Source: Nocardia kruczakiae NBRC 101016 (GTDB lineage: Bacteria > Actinomycetota > Actinomycetes > Mycobacteriales > Mycobacteriaceae). From it: DNA of 64,000 nt. The stretch spans positions 236,765-300,764 of the forward strand of contig NZ_BDBL01000005.1 of assembly GCF_001612965.1 (NCBI RefSeq). The letters run 5' to 3'. The position numbers and the translations under genes were made by a program. Under the pieces are notes generated by a model that saw nothing but the letters and a program-made list of their open reading frames with translations, had not been told where the DNA came from and did not search any database. Positions 26,700 to 44,420 of the stretch are shown here, piece by piece. Every line of letters begins with the position of its first letter. The first letter of the stretch is position 1.

Positions 26700-29169
26700 C
26701 GACGCTGCGCAGCGCCTCGACGAGGGCATCGGCCAGTGCCTGCGCGCGAGCGGCGGACAGCAGCCCTTCGACATAGCCCAGATGAAGCGACAATTCGTCC
26801 GATCCGAGTCCGACGGTGAGCATCAGCAGACCGCTGATCGACATACCGGAGACGAATTCGGCGCCGGTGACCTCCCACTCGCCGATGCGCTCCGGGAAGT
26901 TCCGGGTGTCCACCACCGTCATGCACAGATTGCCGGGGCCGTGGGCATCCAGTTGCGCGACGACCCGGTCCACCCGGTCCGGCGTCTCGGGCATCATATG
27001 CGCGATCCCGAGCAGGCCCCCGAGATGCCGGCGTTGCCGCACCCGCGCGGCGAATTCGGTTTCGAAGCCGGCCGCTGCCTCCCACAGCGGCGGCCCGGCG
27101 GCGATGGGGACGGCGATCATCGCCTGGTACGCCCCGGTGCGGGTGTCGTCCAGCGGAGGGTCCAGATGCTCCCGGAACTGCACCGAGACGCCGATCGGGT
27201 AATGCGCATGCGCCGCACCGGTATCCGCCGCGGCGGCCCGCGCGAGCGCGGCGGCCACCAGACTCTCCGGCAGCACCTCGTGCTCGCGGCAGGCCGCCAG
27301 CAACGCCCGATACTCGGATCCGCCCACCGCCCGGCGCGTCGCTCTGGTGAAACGCTGCGCCGGTCGCACCTCGGCCTCGACTGCCAGACGCACGAGGTTC
27401 AGCCGTTCGTCGGCCTGGGCGGCCGCCATCGAGCGGCCCAGGGCCGCGCGCTGACCGTCGGTATCCCGGAATTGTCCGGGCAGCAGGTCTTCCGGTGCGG
27501 CGGGAGCCGGAATCTCCGGCACCCAGCCGGTCGTACCGGCGGCGGCGAACTCCAATACCTGGCGGGCGAACGACAGTGTCGTCACCGCGTCCGCGATGGT
27601 GTAGACCGAGGTCAGGATCAAGTCGTGCACACCGGGCGCGGCGGTGACCAGCGTGGCGCGCAGCAGTGGCGCTTCACCCGATCCGGATGTGCTGCCCGCG
27701 AAGCGTTCCCGCAGTTCGGTGTCGATCTGCGCGGTCCAGTCGCCGGATGTGACCTCTCGCAACGGAATCGGCTGTACGGCGAACGGCACGAACAGTGGGT
27801 TGCGGCCCTCGTCACTGCGCACCGCGGCGTGCAGCATCGGGTGGCGCCGGGCCAGCGCGGCCAGACCTGTGCGCACCGCATCGGCGGTCAGATCTCCCGC
27901 GACACGCACCCGGGACACGATGTGCAACGGTGCGACCCGGTCCACGGTCCAATGCCAGCGTTCCAGGGCGGACAGCGCACGCGGTAGCGCGGCGGCCGTG
28001 TCCGGGTCGCCCAGGCCCGGCCAGGTCATCGGCTCGAGACTGCGGGTGTGGCCGTCCGCGCTCGACATGTAGCGGTCGCGCGCCGCGACGCGGTCCGGGT
28101 CGACGGTCTGCTCGAGTTCGCCGAGTTTGCGCGATTCGTCGACGAACATGGTGGTGCGCGGAATCCGGCGCCGCTCGTAGGCCCGCAGCGCGGTCTCGGC
28201 GTCGTCGTGGGTGGCGAGTGCGTGTGCCAGCACGATCGCGTCCTCGATCGCGGCGTTCGCGCCCTGGCCGAGGCTGGGCAGCATCGGATGGGCGGCGTCA
28301 CCGAGCAAGGTGACTCGCCCGCTCCCCCAGGCCGGCAGTACGGGCCGGTCCTGCGCGGGCAGCGCCAGGATATCGGCTTCCGGTGTGTCGGAGATTATTT
28401 CGCGAATTTCCGGCGCCCAGTCCGCGAACCGGGCCAGCAGGTCGTCCTTGCCGTGTGGCCAGTCCGCGGCCAGTTCGCCGGTGGTGGTTTGCGTGCCCCA
28501 CCAATAGATGCGGCCCCCGCCGAGGTCGCTGATACCGAACCGCTGTCCGGTGCCCCAGTATTGGACCGACTCACCCACCTCGACGAATCGGCGATCGAAC
28601 CGGGCCAGCGCGAGCCAGCACACGAATTCCCCGGGGCGCGGGGCCGAGTGGCCGTGCAGCCGGCCACGAATCGTGGAGTTGATGCCGTCCGCACCGATCA
28701 GCACGTCCGCGCTCAGCGTGCGGCCGTCGGCCAGTTCCACCTCGACCGCGTCGCCGGTTTCGGTGAATCCGAGCACGTCGGCGTCCAGTTCGACCCGCAG
28801 ATCGTCGCCGCAGGCGCGTAGCAGGACGTCGTGCAGATCGGGCCGGGCCAGGACCACGGCCGGTGCGCCCAGCAGGGCCTCGGTCGGCGCCACATCGACG
28901 CGGCGCATGACCGAGCCGTCCGGGCGGCGATAACTGGCCGACAACGCCTGCCCGCCGACTCGCAGAAGTTCCTCGTCGATGCCGAGGTCCAGGGTGCGCA
29001 GCGCGTTCATCGCGTTGGACTGCAGCGACAGCCCGAATCCGGCCGCGCGCAACGTCGGGCCGCGCTCGCACAACACCACGTCGATGCCGGCCCGGCGCAG
29101 CGCCGCCACGGTGATGAGACCACCGATGCCGGCTCCGACGACTATCGCGGACTTGACAGAAGAATTCAC
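26653..29169 (-). CDS. FAD monooxygenase fused to a degenerate condensation-like domain
   Basis: 838 residues from the GTG at 29169, which has AAGGA six bases upstream; an ATG at 29208 that overlaps the NRPS stop (ATGA) is the alternative. Residues 1-385 are a class A flavin monooxygenase: VVGAGIGG (12-17), a DG motif LIGADGINSTIR, and the GD motif LLGDAAHPMLPSLGQGAN near 290. From about 400 to the end is a condensation/PapA-like acyltransferase fold (LARRHPMLHAAVR near 440). The HHxxxDG catalytic motif reads V-Y-T-I-A-D-A, with tyrosine 523 in place of the catalytic histidine. So the oxygenase should be active and the acyltransferase half probably not; it may dock on the NRPS as X domains recruit P450s. 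Co-transcribed with the NRPS upstream. Confidence 0.85.
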   Translation of the reverse strand: MNSSVKSAIVVGAGIGGLITVAALRRAGIDVVLCERGPTLRAAGFGLSLQSNAMNALRTLDLGIDEELLRVGGQALSASYRRPDGSVMRRVDVAPTEALLGAPAVVLARPDLHDVLLRACGDDLRVELDADVLGFTETGDAVEVELADGRTLSADVLIGADGINSTIRGRLHGHSAPRPGEFVCWLALARFDRRFVEVGESVQYWGTGQRFGISDLGGGRIYWWGTQTTTGELAADWPHGKDDLLARFADWAPEIREIISDTPEADILALPAQDRPVLPAWGSGRVTLLGDAAHPMLPSLGQGANAAIEDAIVLAHALATHDDAETALRAYERRRIPRTTMFVDESRKLGELEQTVDPDRVAARDRYMSSADGHTRSLEPMTWPGLGDPDTAAALPRALSALERWHWTVDRVAPLHIVSRVRVAGDLTADAVRTGLAALARRHPMLHAAVRSDEGRNPLFVPFAVQPIPLREVTSGDWTAQIDTELRERFAGSTSGSGEAPLLRATLVTAAPGVHDLILTSVYTIADAVTTLSFARQVLEFAAAGTTGWVPEIPAPAAPEDLLPGQFRDTDGQRAALGRSMAAAQADERLNLVRLAVEAEVRPAQRFTRATRRAVGGSEYRALLAACREHEVLPESLVAAALARAAAADTGAAHAHYPIGVSVQFREHLDPPLDDTRTGAYQAMIAVPIAAGPPLWEAAAGFETEFAARVRQRRHLGGLLGIAHMMPETPDRVDRVVAQLDAHGPGNLCMTVVDTRNFPERIGEWEVTGAEFVSGMSISGLLMLTVGLGSDELSLHLGYVEGLLSAARAQALADALVEALRSVVSAGLPGRPMPTSRQ

Positions 29170-29204
29170 GGAATGTCCTTGCTGGATAAGAGGATCCGGA
29201 GGTG

Positions 29205-36464
<7,260 letters not shown>

Positions 36465-36563
36465 GAACAACCCCCGGATGGAGCAGGTGAATAGGACGAA
36501 ATCCGAACCGATCCAGCGCAGAGATATGGTGATCCGGGTTTCGAACGAATACGCTCGACGAAT

Positions 36564-36601
36564 ATGCTCACATCGAGCATTCACGTTGCGACACTGCAAC
36601 G
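36564..36601. promoter_or_regulatory. Two adjacent perfect inverted repeats upstream of the NRPS
   Basis: ATGCTC-acatc-GAGCAT at 36564-36580 and CGTTGC-gacact-GCAACG at 36584-36601, three bases apart. They sit 100-137 bases before the NRPS start, where a promoter/operator is expected. They could be sites for the LuxR or TetR proteins of the locus. Confidence 0.45.
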
Positions 36602-36838
36602 ACCAAGCGCTCGCTTGTATTGATGACCAAAGTAATCCGGCGCAGATGGTGTGTCAATGCCGGTCCGCCGGCGCTCGGCCGGACTGCGTTGCGGTGCAGG
36701 ACATTTCACACCTGCGGTTACAGCAATGCCCGGTCCGCTCGGTATTGTCCCAAGGTGCCATGCCCTAAAGTCTTATATACAAAAGTATGCGCCGGCTTCT
36801 AATTTCGACACTGCACGTAACTGCCTACTACTCGAATT

Positions 36839-36902
36839 CCGGTAAAGCATTTCGGTCCGCTTTTCCGGTCTTTCATGTGATTCGCCGGAAAATGCGCGGA
36901 CC
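36839..36902 (+). promoter_or_regulatory. Two mutually exclusive hairpins upstream of the enoyl-CoA hydratase
   Basis: Segment 36859-36868 (GCTTTTCCGG) can pair back to 36839-36848 (CCGGTAAAGC, one mismatch) or, as part of 36854-36868, forward to 36885-36902 (8 plus 7 pairs with a 3-base bulge). The downstream hairpin ends 68 bases before the hydratase start. The layout resembles a leader with alternative folds, but no T-tract, leader peptide or known riboswitch core is visible. Confidence 0.35.
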
Positions 36903-36970
36903 GACCCTTTCGGATCAGCCGGCGCTACCGGCGAGAGGGTGTGCCGCCGACACTCCCCTACGATGACGCC

Positions 36971-37732
36971 ATGGCGGAGATCACGATGGAGCGGCGCGAT
37001 ACGGTCGCAGTGGTGACGGTATCGGACCCGCAGCGCCGGAATGCGTTGACACTCGGGCTGTCCGAGCAGCTGGCGGCGGCGATCGCCGAGGCGGAGGCCG
37101 ATGCCGGGGTGCACGCGGTGGTGATCACCGGGTCTCCCCCGGCATTCTGCGCGGGCGCCGACCTCAGCGCACTAGGCGAGGCGGCGGAGGAGGGACTGCG
37201 AGCCATCTACGCCGGATTCCTCGCCGTGGCCGAGTGTTCGTTGCCCACCGTGGCGGCGGTGGGCGGGGCCGCGGTCGGCGCGGGACTGAATCTGGCCCTG
37301 GCCGCGGATGTGCGCCTCGCCGGGCCGCGCGCCCGGTTCGATGCGCGATTCCTGCGGCTGGGCATCCATCCGGGCGGCGGGATGACGTGGATGTTGCAGC
37401 GCGCCGTCGGTGCGCAGCGGGCTGCGGCCATGACGCTGCTGGGCGAGATCCTCGATGCCGACGCGGCGCACAGTGCGGGCTTGGTGCATCGTGTCGTGCT
37501 CGGTGACCACGACGACTTGGTGTCCGCCGCAGTCGAATTGGCGGCCGGCGCGGCCGAGGCGCCGCGCGAGTTGCTGATCACCACCAAACGCACCATGCGC
37601 CACACGCGCACACTGGACTCGCACGCAGAGGCCGTCGACGCGGAGATCGTGCCCCAGGTGGCATCGCTGGATTCCGCGGAATTCGCCGCCCGCCTCGCCG
37701 CGATGAAGGCGCGTATCAGCGCTCCGCGATAG
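36971..37732 (+). CDS. Enoyl-CoA hydratase/isomerase family protein
   Basis: 253 residues, crotonase fold. The oxyanion-hole segments are visible: [11 protein letters not shown] near residue 58 and [21 protein letters not shown] near 98. [16 protein letters not shown] follows, where hydratases carry a catalytic Glu; here the position appears as His-Pro-Gly-Gly, so the exact reaction (hydratase, isomerase, other) is unclear. The start was taken at MAEITMERR; an ATG five codons later is possible. Divergent from the NRPS. It could supply or modify the acyl starter, or be unrelated beta-oxidation. Confidence 0.88.
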   Translation: MAEITMERRDTVAVVTVSDPQRRNALTLGLSEQLAAAIAEAEADAGVHAVVITGSPPAFCAGADLSALGEAAEEGLRAIYAGFLAVAECSLPTVAAVGGAAVGAGLNLALAADVRLAGPRARFDARFLRLGIHPGGGMTWMLQRAVGAQRAAAMTLLGEILDADAAHSAGLVHRVVLGDHDDLVSAAVELAAGAAEAPRELLITTKRTMRHTRTLDSHAEAVDAEIVPQVASLDSAEFAARLAAMKARISAPR

Positions 37733-37817
37733 CCGACGAGAATGCGATTCTCCTTGAAGTAGAATCGAAGCGCTCGCGTGTGGCCCGGCCGGGGCGCACC
37801 GGACCGGAGGAGATGCC

Positions 37818-38594
37818 GTGAGTGTCGAAAGCAGACTGTCCCCGCGCCGCCACGTGCTGCTCGAACTCGGCTTCGCCACCCGGCGCGCCGGCGACGAGGT
37901 GCACGGATCCGCGACCATCGTGCCGGAACTGCACGCGCCGGGAACCACGCATCTGCGCACCTCCATCCTCGCCACCTGGGCCGATACCGTGGCCGGGCTG
38001 CTGGCGTCGCTGGTGATGCATCCACGGGTCCCGGTGACCCTGGAACTCGACGTCCACCTCTACCGGCCCGCGCCCGCCGCCGGGCACCTCGAGGCGATCG
38101 GCCGCACGGTGAAGGTGGGCCGGTCGGTCTTCGTGGCCGAGATCGACTTCGCCGTCGACGGCGAACCGCTGGCCTTGGCCGGTGCCTCCTTCATGGTCGC
38201 ACCCGACCCGGATCTGCAACTTCCCCGCGCGCTCAGCCTCGATATGCCGGCCGGGCGCGACCGGCTCGCCACTCCCCTGGCCGAACGCCTGGGCTGCGAA
38301 CGCGTGTGCCCCGGCGTGGCCGTACTCCCGCGCACCGACGAGGTGCTCAACGCCGCGGGCAGCGTCAACGGCGGCCTCATCGCCGTCGCGGCCGAGGAAG
38401 CCGTGCTGTCGCTGGCTCCGGGCGACAGCCTCGGCTTCCTCGGTCTGCGCTATCTGCAACCGGCCAAGGTGGGGCCGGTGACGGCCACCGCGACGCTGCG
38501 CGGTGGCGTCGGACGTGTCGATCTGCGCGACACCGGCAGCGACGACCGTCTCGCCACCATCGCCACCGCCCGCACCTTCGGTGCCGCGTCCTAG
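37818..38594 (+). CDS. Acyl-CoA thioesterase-like protein with two hotdog domains
   Basis: 258 residues; GTG start with GGAGG seven bases before. Two PaaI/hotdog-like units: residues about 30-130 (HLRTSILATWADTVAGLLAS, with the Asp of the active-site helix, then TLELDVHLYRPAPA) and about 155-255 (VNGGLIAVAAEEAV, LRYLQPAKVGPVTATA). These fit acyl-CoA or acyl-ACP hydrolases or dehydratase-like proteins. It lies 85 bases after the enoyl-CoA hydratase, probably the same transcript, and converges on the rifampicin monooxygenase with a 13-base gap. Confidence 0.75.
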   Translation: MSVESRLSPRRHVLLELGFATRRAGDEVHGSATIVPELHAPGTTHLRTSILATWADTVAGLLASLVMHPRVPVTLELDVHLYRPAPAAGHLEAIGRTVKVGRSVFVAEIDFAVDGEPLALAGASFMVAPDPDLQLPRALSLDMPAGRDRLATPLAERLGCERVCPGVAVLPRTDEVLNAAGSVNGGLIAVAAEEAVLSLAPGDSLGFLGLRYLQPAKVGPVTATATLRGGVGRVDLRDTGSDDRLATIATARTFGAAS

Positions 38595-38607
38595 CTCCGG
38601 CGCGTGA

Positions 38608-40661
<2,054 letters not shown>

Positions 40662-40735
40662 GGGCGGCACGGTCGAGCATTCTTCCCGGCGCGGACGGGC
40701 GCGGCGAAGGTCGTTGCCCGGTAACCTGTCTCGCG

Positions 40736-41950
40736 ATGAGCGTCTCACCGAATCCCGTGGTCGTCGATATCGCCGTGCCGGAGGCGGTTCGCACCGAATT
40801 ACGGCGGGGAGTGCGCAGCGTACTCGTCGACACGGTCGCCCTGCGGATGGTGCGGGAGCGCTTCGACACCGAGCAGGCCGGGGCGCTGGGCCGCTATCTG
40901 GAGGCCTCGCAGTCGCCGAACACGGTGCGCGCCTACCGATCCGACTGGGTGGGGTGGTCGGCGTGGTGTGCGGCCGAGGCGCGGTGCGCGCTGCCCGCGG
41001 ACGCCCTCGATGTCGCGGTGTATCTGGCCGCGGCCGCGGATGCGCGAAAACCCTCCGGCGAGTGGGCATTCGGGCCGGCCACGCTGGAACGCAAGAGCGC
41101 CGCCATCGCCGCGGTCCATGCCGCCAACGGGCTACCCTCCCCGACCCGATCGGATGTGGTGCGGTTGACCCTGCGCGGCATCCGCCGCACGCGTCGCAGC
41201 GTGCCCAACCGGAAACGTCCCGTGCTGCTGCACACGCTGGCGCAACTGCTGGACGGATTGCCTGCCCCGGGCTGGCCGACCGAGCCTGCCCGCCGCCGCG
41301 ACCGGCTGATGCTGCTCGTCGGATTCGCCGGGGCGCTGCGCCGCAGCGAACTCGCCGGACTCCGCGTCGGCGATGTAGCGGTCACCCTCGATCACCGCAC
41401 CGGCGAACCCGTGCTGCTGGTGCGGCTGCCGGCGACCAAAACCGATCCGACCGGCGCCGGCGCCCAGTCGGTGGCCCTGCCGCGCGGGGCGCGACCTTCG
41501 ACGTGCCCGGTGTGCGCCTTCGCCGAGTGGATCGACCTGCGCGACATCCACGCCGCAGGCGGCACCGACGATCTGCGGTGCTGGACCGAGAGCACCTGCG
41601 CCACCGGGGATATCCACCGCTGCCACGGCTTCACCGGCGCCACCCGGGTCGATGCGCAGGCCCCGCTGTTCCCGCCGGTGTCGCGGCACGGCGGTATCGG
41701 CGCGCAGCCGATCTCGGGACGGGCGGTAGCGGAGCTGGTGAAACGCTATGCCGCACGGGCGGGACTGGATCCGGCGCTGTTCTCCGGACATTCACTGCGC
41801 GCCGGATTCGCCACCCAGGCCGCCCTCGGCGGCGCCAGCGACCGCGAGATCATGCGCCAGGGCCGCTGGTCCAACCCCCGCACCGTGCACGGCTATATCC
41901 GCACCGCGAATCCCTTGGAGGACAACGCGGTAACCAAACTCGGGTTGTGA
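40736..41950 (+). CDS. Tyrosine recombinase / phage-type integrase
   Basis: 404 residues from MSVSPNPVVV. An N-terminal SAM-like core-binding domain (SPNTVRAYRSDWVGWSAWC, residues about 62-80) precedes the catalytic domain with all key residues: Arg in GALRRSELAGL near 205, a Lys in LPATKTDPTG, HSLR in FSGHSLRAGFATQA near 350, and the Tyr in VHGYIRTANP near 385. Between Arg and His is a Cys/His-rich insertion (STCPVCAF, then CATGDIHRCH) that might bind metal. No xis, no tRNA target and no att-like direct repeats are visible nearby, so it may be a chromosomal recombinase or the remnant of an integrated element. Confidence 0.88.
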   Translation: MSVSPNPVVVDIAVPEAVRTELRRGVRSVLVDTVALRMVRERFDTEQAGALGRYLEASQSPNTVRAYRSDWVGWSAWCAAEARCALPADALDVAVYLAAAADARKPSGEWAFGPATLERKSAAIAAVHAANGLPSPTRSDVVRLTLRGIRRTRRSVPNRKRPVLLHTLAQLLDGLPAPGWPTEPARRRDRLMLLVGFAGALRRSELAGLRVGDVAVTLDHRTGEPVLLVRLPATKTDPTGAGAQSVALPRGARPSTCPVCAFAEWIDLRDIHAAGGTDDLRCWTESTCATGDIHRCHGFTGATRVDAQAPLFPPVSRHGGIGAQPISGRAVAELVKRYAARAGLDPALFSGHSLRAGFATQAALGGASDREIMRQGRWSNPRTVHGYIRTANPLEDNAVTKLGL

Positions 41951-42197
41951 ATCCTTGGTATTCACCTGCCTCGCCGTCCATCGTGACCGAGACGCGGTAG
42001 CCGTTGTGACATCTGTCTTGTTGTGCGAAACGGCATTTCATGGCCTGCGCGCCTCGCGTCGCGCACTACCGGCGGCGTGACCTGGGATATGACGGAACGC
42101 ACGCGTCGATTCGCACAGAAGGCCGATCGATTCGAATGTGGGCTTTGCGTGAAGAGGCGTTTTATGCCCCCTGTGGCCGGCCCATACCGTCGGATTC

Positions 42198-43646
42198 ATG
42201 GAGTGGAACTTTCAGTCGGCCGAAGAAATCCTGGCGGCATTGCGTGCGGGTGAGGTGACCTCGGTGGAACTGACCGAGGACGCGATCGCTCGTATCGAGC
42301 GCGAGGACACGGGGATCAACGCGATCTGTGTGCCGACCTTCGACCGTGCGCGGGCGGCCGCGCAGCGTGCCGACCGGGCGCGCGCCCGCGGTGAGGACCG
42401 GCCGCTGCTCGGTGTACCGGTGACGGTCAAGGAGTCCTACGACATCGCCGGGCTGCCCACGACCTGGGGTATGCCGCAACACGCGAACTACATACCCTCC
42501 GAGGACGCGGTGCAGGTATCACGGCTGGAGGCCGCCGGCGCGGTGATCCTCGGTAAGACGAACGTGCCGGAGATGCTGCGAGATATCCAGAGCTTCAACG
42601 AGATCTACGGCACCACCAACAATCCGTGGGACCACGACCGCACGTCGGGTGGGTCGTCCGGCGGTTCGGCGGCGGCCCTGGCGTGTGGATTCGGTGCGCT
42701 GTCCATCGGCTCGGACCTCGCCGGTTCGCTGCGCACCCCGGCGCATTTCTGCGGCATCTACGCGCACAAGCCCACACTCGGGCTGGCGCCGACCCGGGGC
42801 ATGGTCGCGCCGCCCGCACCGGCATTGCCGGTCGATCTCGACCTGGCTGTCGCCGGACCGATGGCGCGGACCGCCCGCGATCTGACGCTGCTGCTCGATG
42901 TGATGGCCGGACCGGACCCGCTGACCCACGGCGTGTCCTACGACCTCGCACTGCCGCCGGCGCGCCACGATCGGCTGGCCGACTTCCGTGTCCTGGTCCT
43001 CGAGCAGCATCCGCTCATTCCGACCGGATCGGCGGGGCGGGCGGGCGTGAACCGGGTCGCCGCGGCGCTCGTCGACGAGGGCGCCCGCGTCGACCGGCAC
43101 AGCCCGCTGCTACCCGATCCGGGCGAAGCGGCGAGGCTCTACATGCAGCTGATGCTGTCGAATGCCGCCGCGGGTCTTCCGCTCGAGGTGTATCGAGAGC
43201 TGCAGACCCGAGCCGCCGCGCTGAGTGCGCACGACCGGAGTCTCGACGCGGCGCGACTGCGCGGCATGGTGCTCAGCCACCGAGACTGGGTGGGGGCGAA
43301 CAACGGTCGCGAACTCCATCGCCACGGCTGGCGGCAGCTGTTCGCCGAATTCGATGCCGTGGTCTGCCCCATCACGCCCACTCCCGCCTATCCGCACAAC
43401 CACAACGGCGGGCTGGAGGACCGGCACATCGACATCGACGGTGTCGAGTACCCGTACTTCGACCAGCTCGTCTGGGCCGGTATGGCCACCATGCCCGGCC
43501 TGCCCGCCACCGCTGTTCCGGCGGGCCGTTCCCCCGAGGGCCTGCCGGTGGGAGTGCAGATCATCGGCCCGATGTTCGAGGACCGCACCCCGCTGCGGCT
43601 GGCCGAACTGCTCGAGGAGAAGATCGGCGGCTTCCGGGCGCCGTAG
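42198..43646 (+). CDS. Amidase (amidase-signature family)
   Basis: 482 residues. The Ser-cisSer-Lys triad is visible: Lys in GVPVTVKESYDIAG near residue 76, the cis-Ser in the glycine/serine-rich loop TSGGSSGGSAAALA near 151, and the nucleophile Ser in IGSDLAGSLRTPAHF near 175 (the family usually has G-T-D-x-G-G-S). Enzymes of this family hydrolyse amides, nitrile-derived amides, peptides or carbamates; the substrate cannot be deduced. ATG start. Preceded by 247 bases after the recombinase gene in which I see no gene, and followed by a strong hairpin. Confidence 0.92.
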   Translation: MEWNFQSAEEILAALRAGEVTSVELTEDAIARIEREDTGINAICVPTFDRARAAAQRADRARARGEDRPLLGVPVTVKESYDIAGLPTTWGMPQHANYIPSEDAVQVSRLEAAGAVILGKTNVPEMLRDIQSFNEIYGTTNNPWDHDRTSGGSSGGSAAALACGFGALSIGSDLAGSLRTPAHFCGIYAHKPTLGLAPTRGMVAPPAPALPVDLDLAVAGPMARTARDLTLLLDVMAGPDPLTHGVSYDLALPPARHDRLADFRVLVLEQHPLIPTGSAGRAGVNRVAAALVDEGARVDRHSPLLPDPGEAARLYMQLMLSNAAAGLPLEVYRELQTRAAALSAHDRSLDAARLRGMVLSHRDWVGANNGRELHRHGWRQLFAEFDAVVCPITPTPAYPHNHNGGLEDRHIDIDGVEYPYFDQLVWAGMATMPGLPATAVPAGRSPEGLPVGVQIIGPMFEDRTPLRLAELLEEKIGGFRAP

Positions 43647-43661
43647 TGCGCACGAATCGTC

Positions 43662-43683
43662 GGCGGCGGTGCCCACCGCCGCC
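43662..43683. terminator. Hairpin between convergent amidase and tetR genes
   Basis: GGCGGCGGTG and CACCGCCGCC, perfect 10-base arms around CC, 16 bases after the amidase stop and just before the convergent TetR stop. G+C-only stem without a T-tract; plausible bidirectional terminator. Confidence 0.5.
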
Positions 43684-43686
43684 GGC

Positions 43687-44301
43687 TCACTTCGGATCCG
43701 AAACCCGACCGGATCTCCTTTCCCGATCCGCCCGTATCGGTGCGGCAGCGGCGAGGCCACGCAGGTCGTCGAAGGCCCGGCAGAGATACGCGTCCAGGCC
43801 GTCCGCAGGGTCGTCGACCCAGGCTCGGACCGCGTGCTGATAGGCGGCCCAGCCGGTCCGGGCGGCCAAGTCGGCCGGACCGGCATCGACACCCCGTTGT
43901 CGTAGCGCCTCCGCCACGGCATCGGTGAGTCCCGCGTGTTTGGCCAGCTCGCGTTCGCGCAGTGCCGGTGTCACCGCGATGACCGTCCACCGTGGATCGG
44001 AGGACGGGCGGTTGCGTTCCACGTTCCGGGCCGATTCCCGGAATGCGCGCAGCAGTACATCGAACGGGCTCAGTCCCTGGGGTGCTTCGACAACTGCCTG
44101 CATCAGAGTGGTGCGCAGGTCGGCTTCGCCGTCGAAGAGGACCTCGCGTTTGTCGGGGAAGTGCCGGAAGAAGGTGCGCTCGTTGACCCCGGCCAGGGCG
44201 GCGATCTCCGCGGCGGTGGTCTGGTCGAATCCTCGTTCCCGGTACAGCTCGAGGGCCGCCTGTTGCAGGCGGCGACGCACCTCTGCTCCGCTTCGTGGCA
44301 T
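43687..44301 (-). CDS. TetR-family transcriptional regulator
   Basis: 204 residues. HTH at residues 10-55 (LQQAALELYRERGFDQTTAA, then GVNERTFFRHFPDKREVLF) with the MftR-like F-F-R-H-F-P recognition helix. The C-terminal domain ends with WAAYQHAVRAWVDDP. Divergent from the NmrA-like SDR; the 119 bases between contain two long inverted repeats built from the same motif. Probably represses itself and the SDR. Confidence 0.9.
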   Translation of the reverse strand: MPRSGAEVRRRLQQAALELYRERGFDQTTAAEIAALAGVNERTFFRHFPDKREVLFDGEADLRTTLMQAVVEAPQGLSPFDVLLRAFRESARNVERNRPSSDPRWTVIAVTPALRERELAKHAGLTDAVAEALRQRGVDAGPADLAARTGWAAYQHAVRAWVDDPADGLDAYLCRAFDDLRGLAAAAPIRADRERRSGRVSDPK

Positions 44302-44320
44302 TGACCGAGCCTACCGCGAT

Positions 44321-44360
44321 GCGTCAGTGACTGGCATCACGTTGCGCCAGTCACTGACGC
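44321..44360. promoter_or_regulatory. Operator pair 1: perfect 15-bp inverted repeat (GTCAGTGACTGG motif)
   Basis: GCGTCAGTGACTGGC (44321-44335) and its exact reverse complement (44346-44360), 10 bases apart, starting 20 bases upstream of the TetR start. Confidence 0.75.
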
Positions 44361-44372
44361 TACGCGTAGAGT

Positions 44373-44401
44373 CAGTGACTGACACTAAGTGTCAGTCACT
44401 G
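44373..44401. promoter_or_regulatory. Operator pair 2: perfect 14-bp inverted repeat of the same motif
   Basis: CAGTGACTGACACT (44373-44386) and its exact reverse complement (44388-44401), one base apart, ending 19 bases before the SDR start and overlapping its expected core promoter. It shares the TCAGTGACTG core with operator pair 1, giving four copies in 81 bases. Confidence 0.75.
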
Positions 44402-44420
44402 GCGTAAAAGGGAGAGTTCC

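Larger units (their letters stand above)
36465..36970. promoter_or_regulatory. Intergenic region between NRPS and enoyl-CoA hydratase (divergent)
   Basis: 506 bases without a convincing gene, markedly more A+T rich than the flanks around 36750-36840 (for example TCTTATATACAAAAG near 36773). It must contain the NRPS promoter (minus) and the hydratase promoter (plus). Three groups of inverted repeats are listed separately. Confidence 0.55.

Noticed and set aside
27618..27640. Possible intact acyltransferase catalytic site in the fusion protein
   Set aside because: The only segment that aligns with HHxxxDG is at about residues 522-528, where both histidines are replaced; no other H-x3-D-G occurs at a suitable place.
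36773..36790. TTATATAC as a -10 promoter element for the enoyl-CoA hydratase
   Set aside because: No -35 hexamer at 16-18 bases; spacing to the best TTGTCC is too long. Noted only as an A+T-rich patch.
41951..42197. Attachment site or tRNA target beside the tyrosine recombinase
   Set aside because: No tRNA fold and no direct repeat shared with the other flank could be found by eye.
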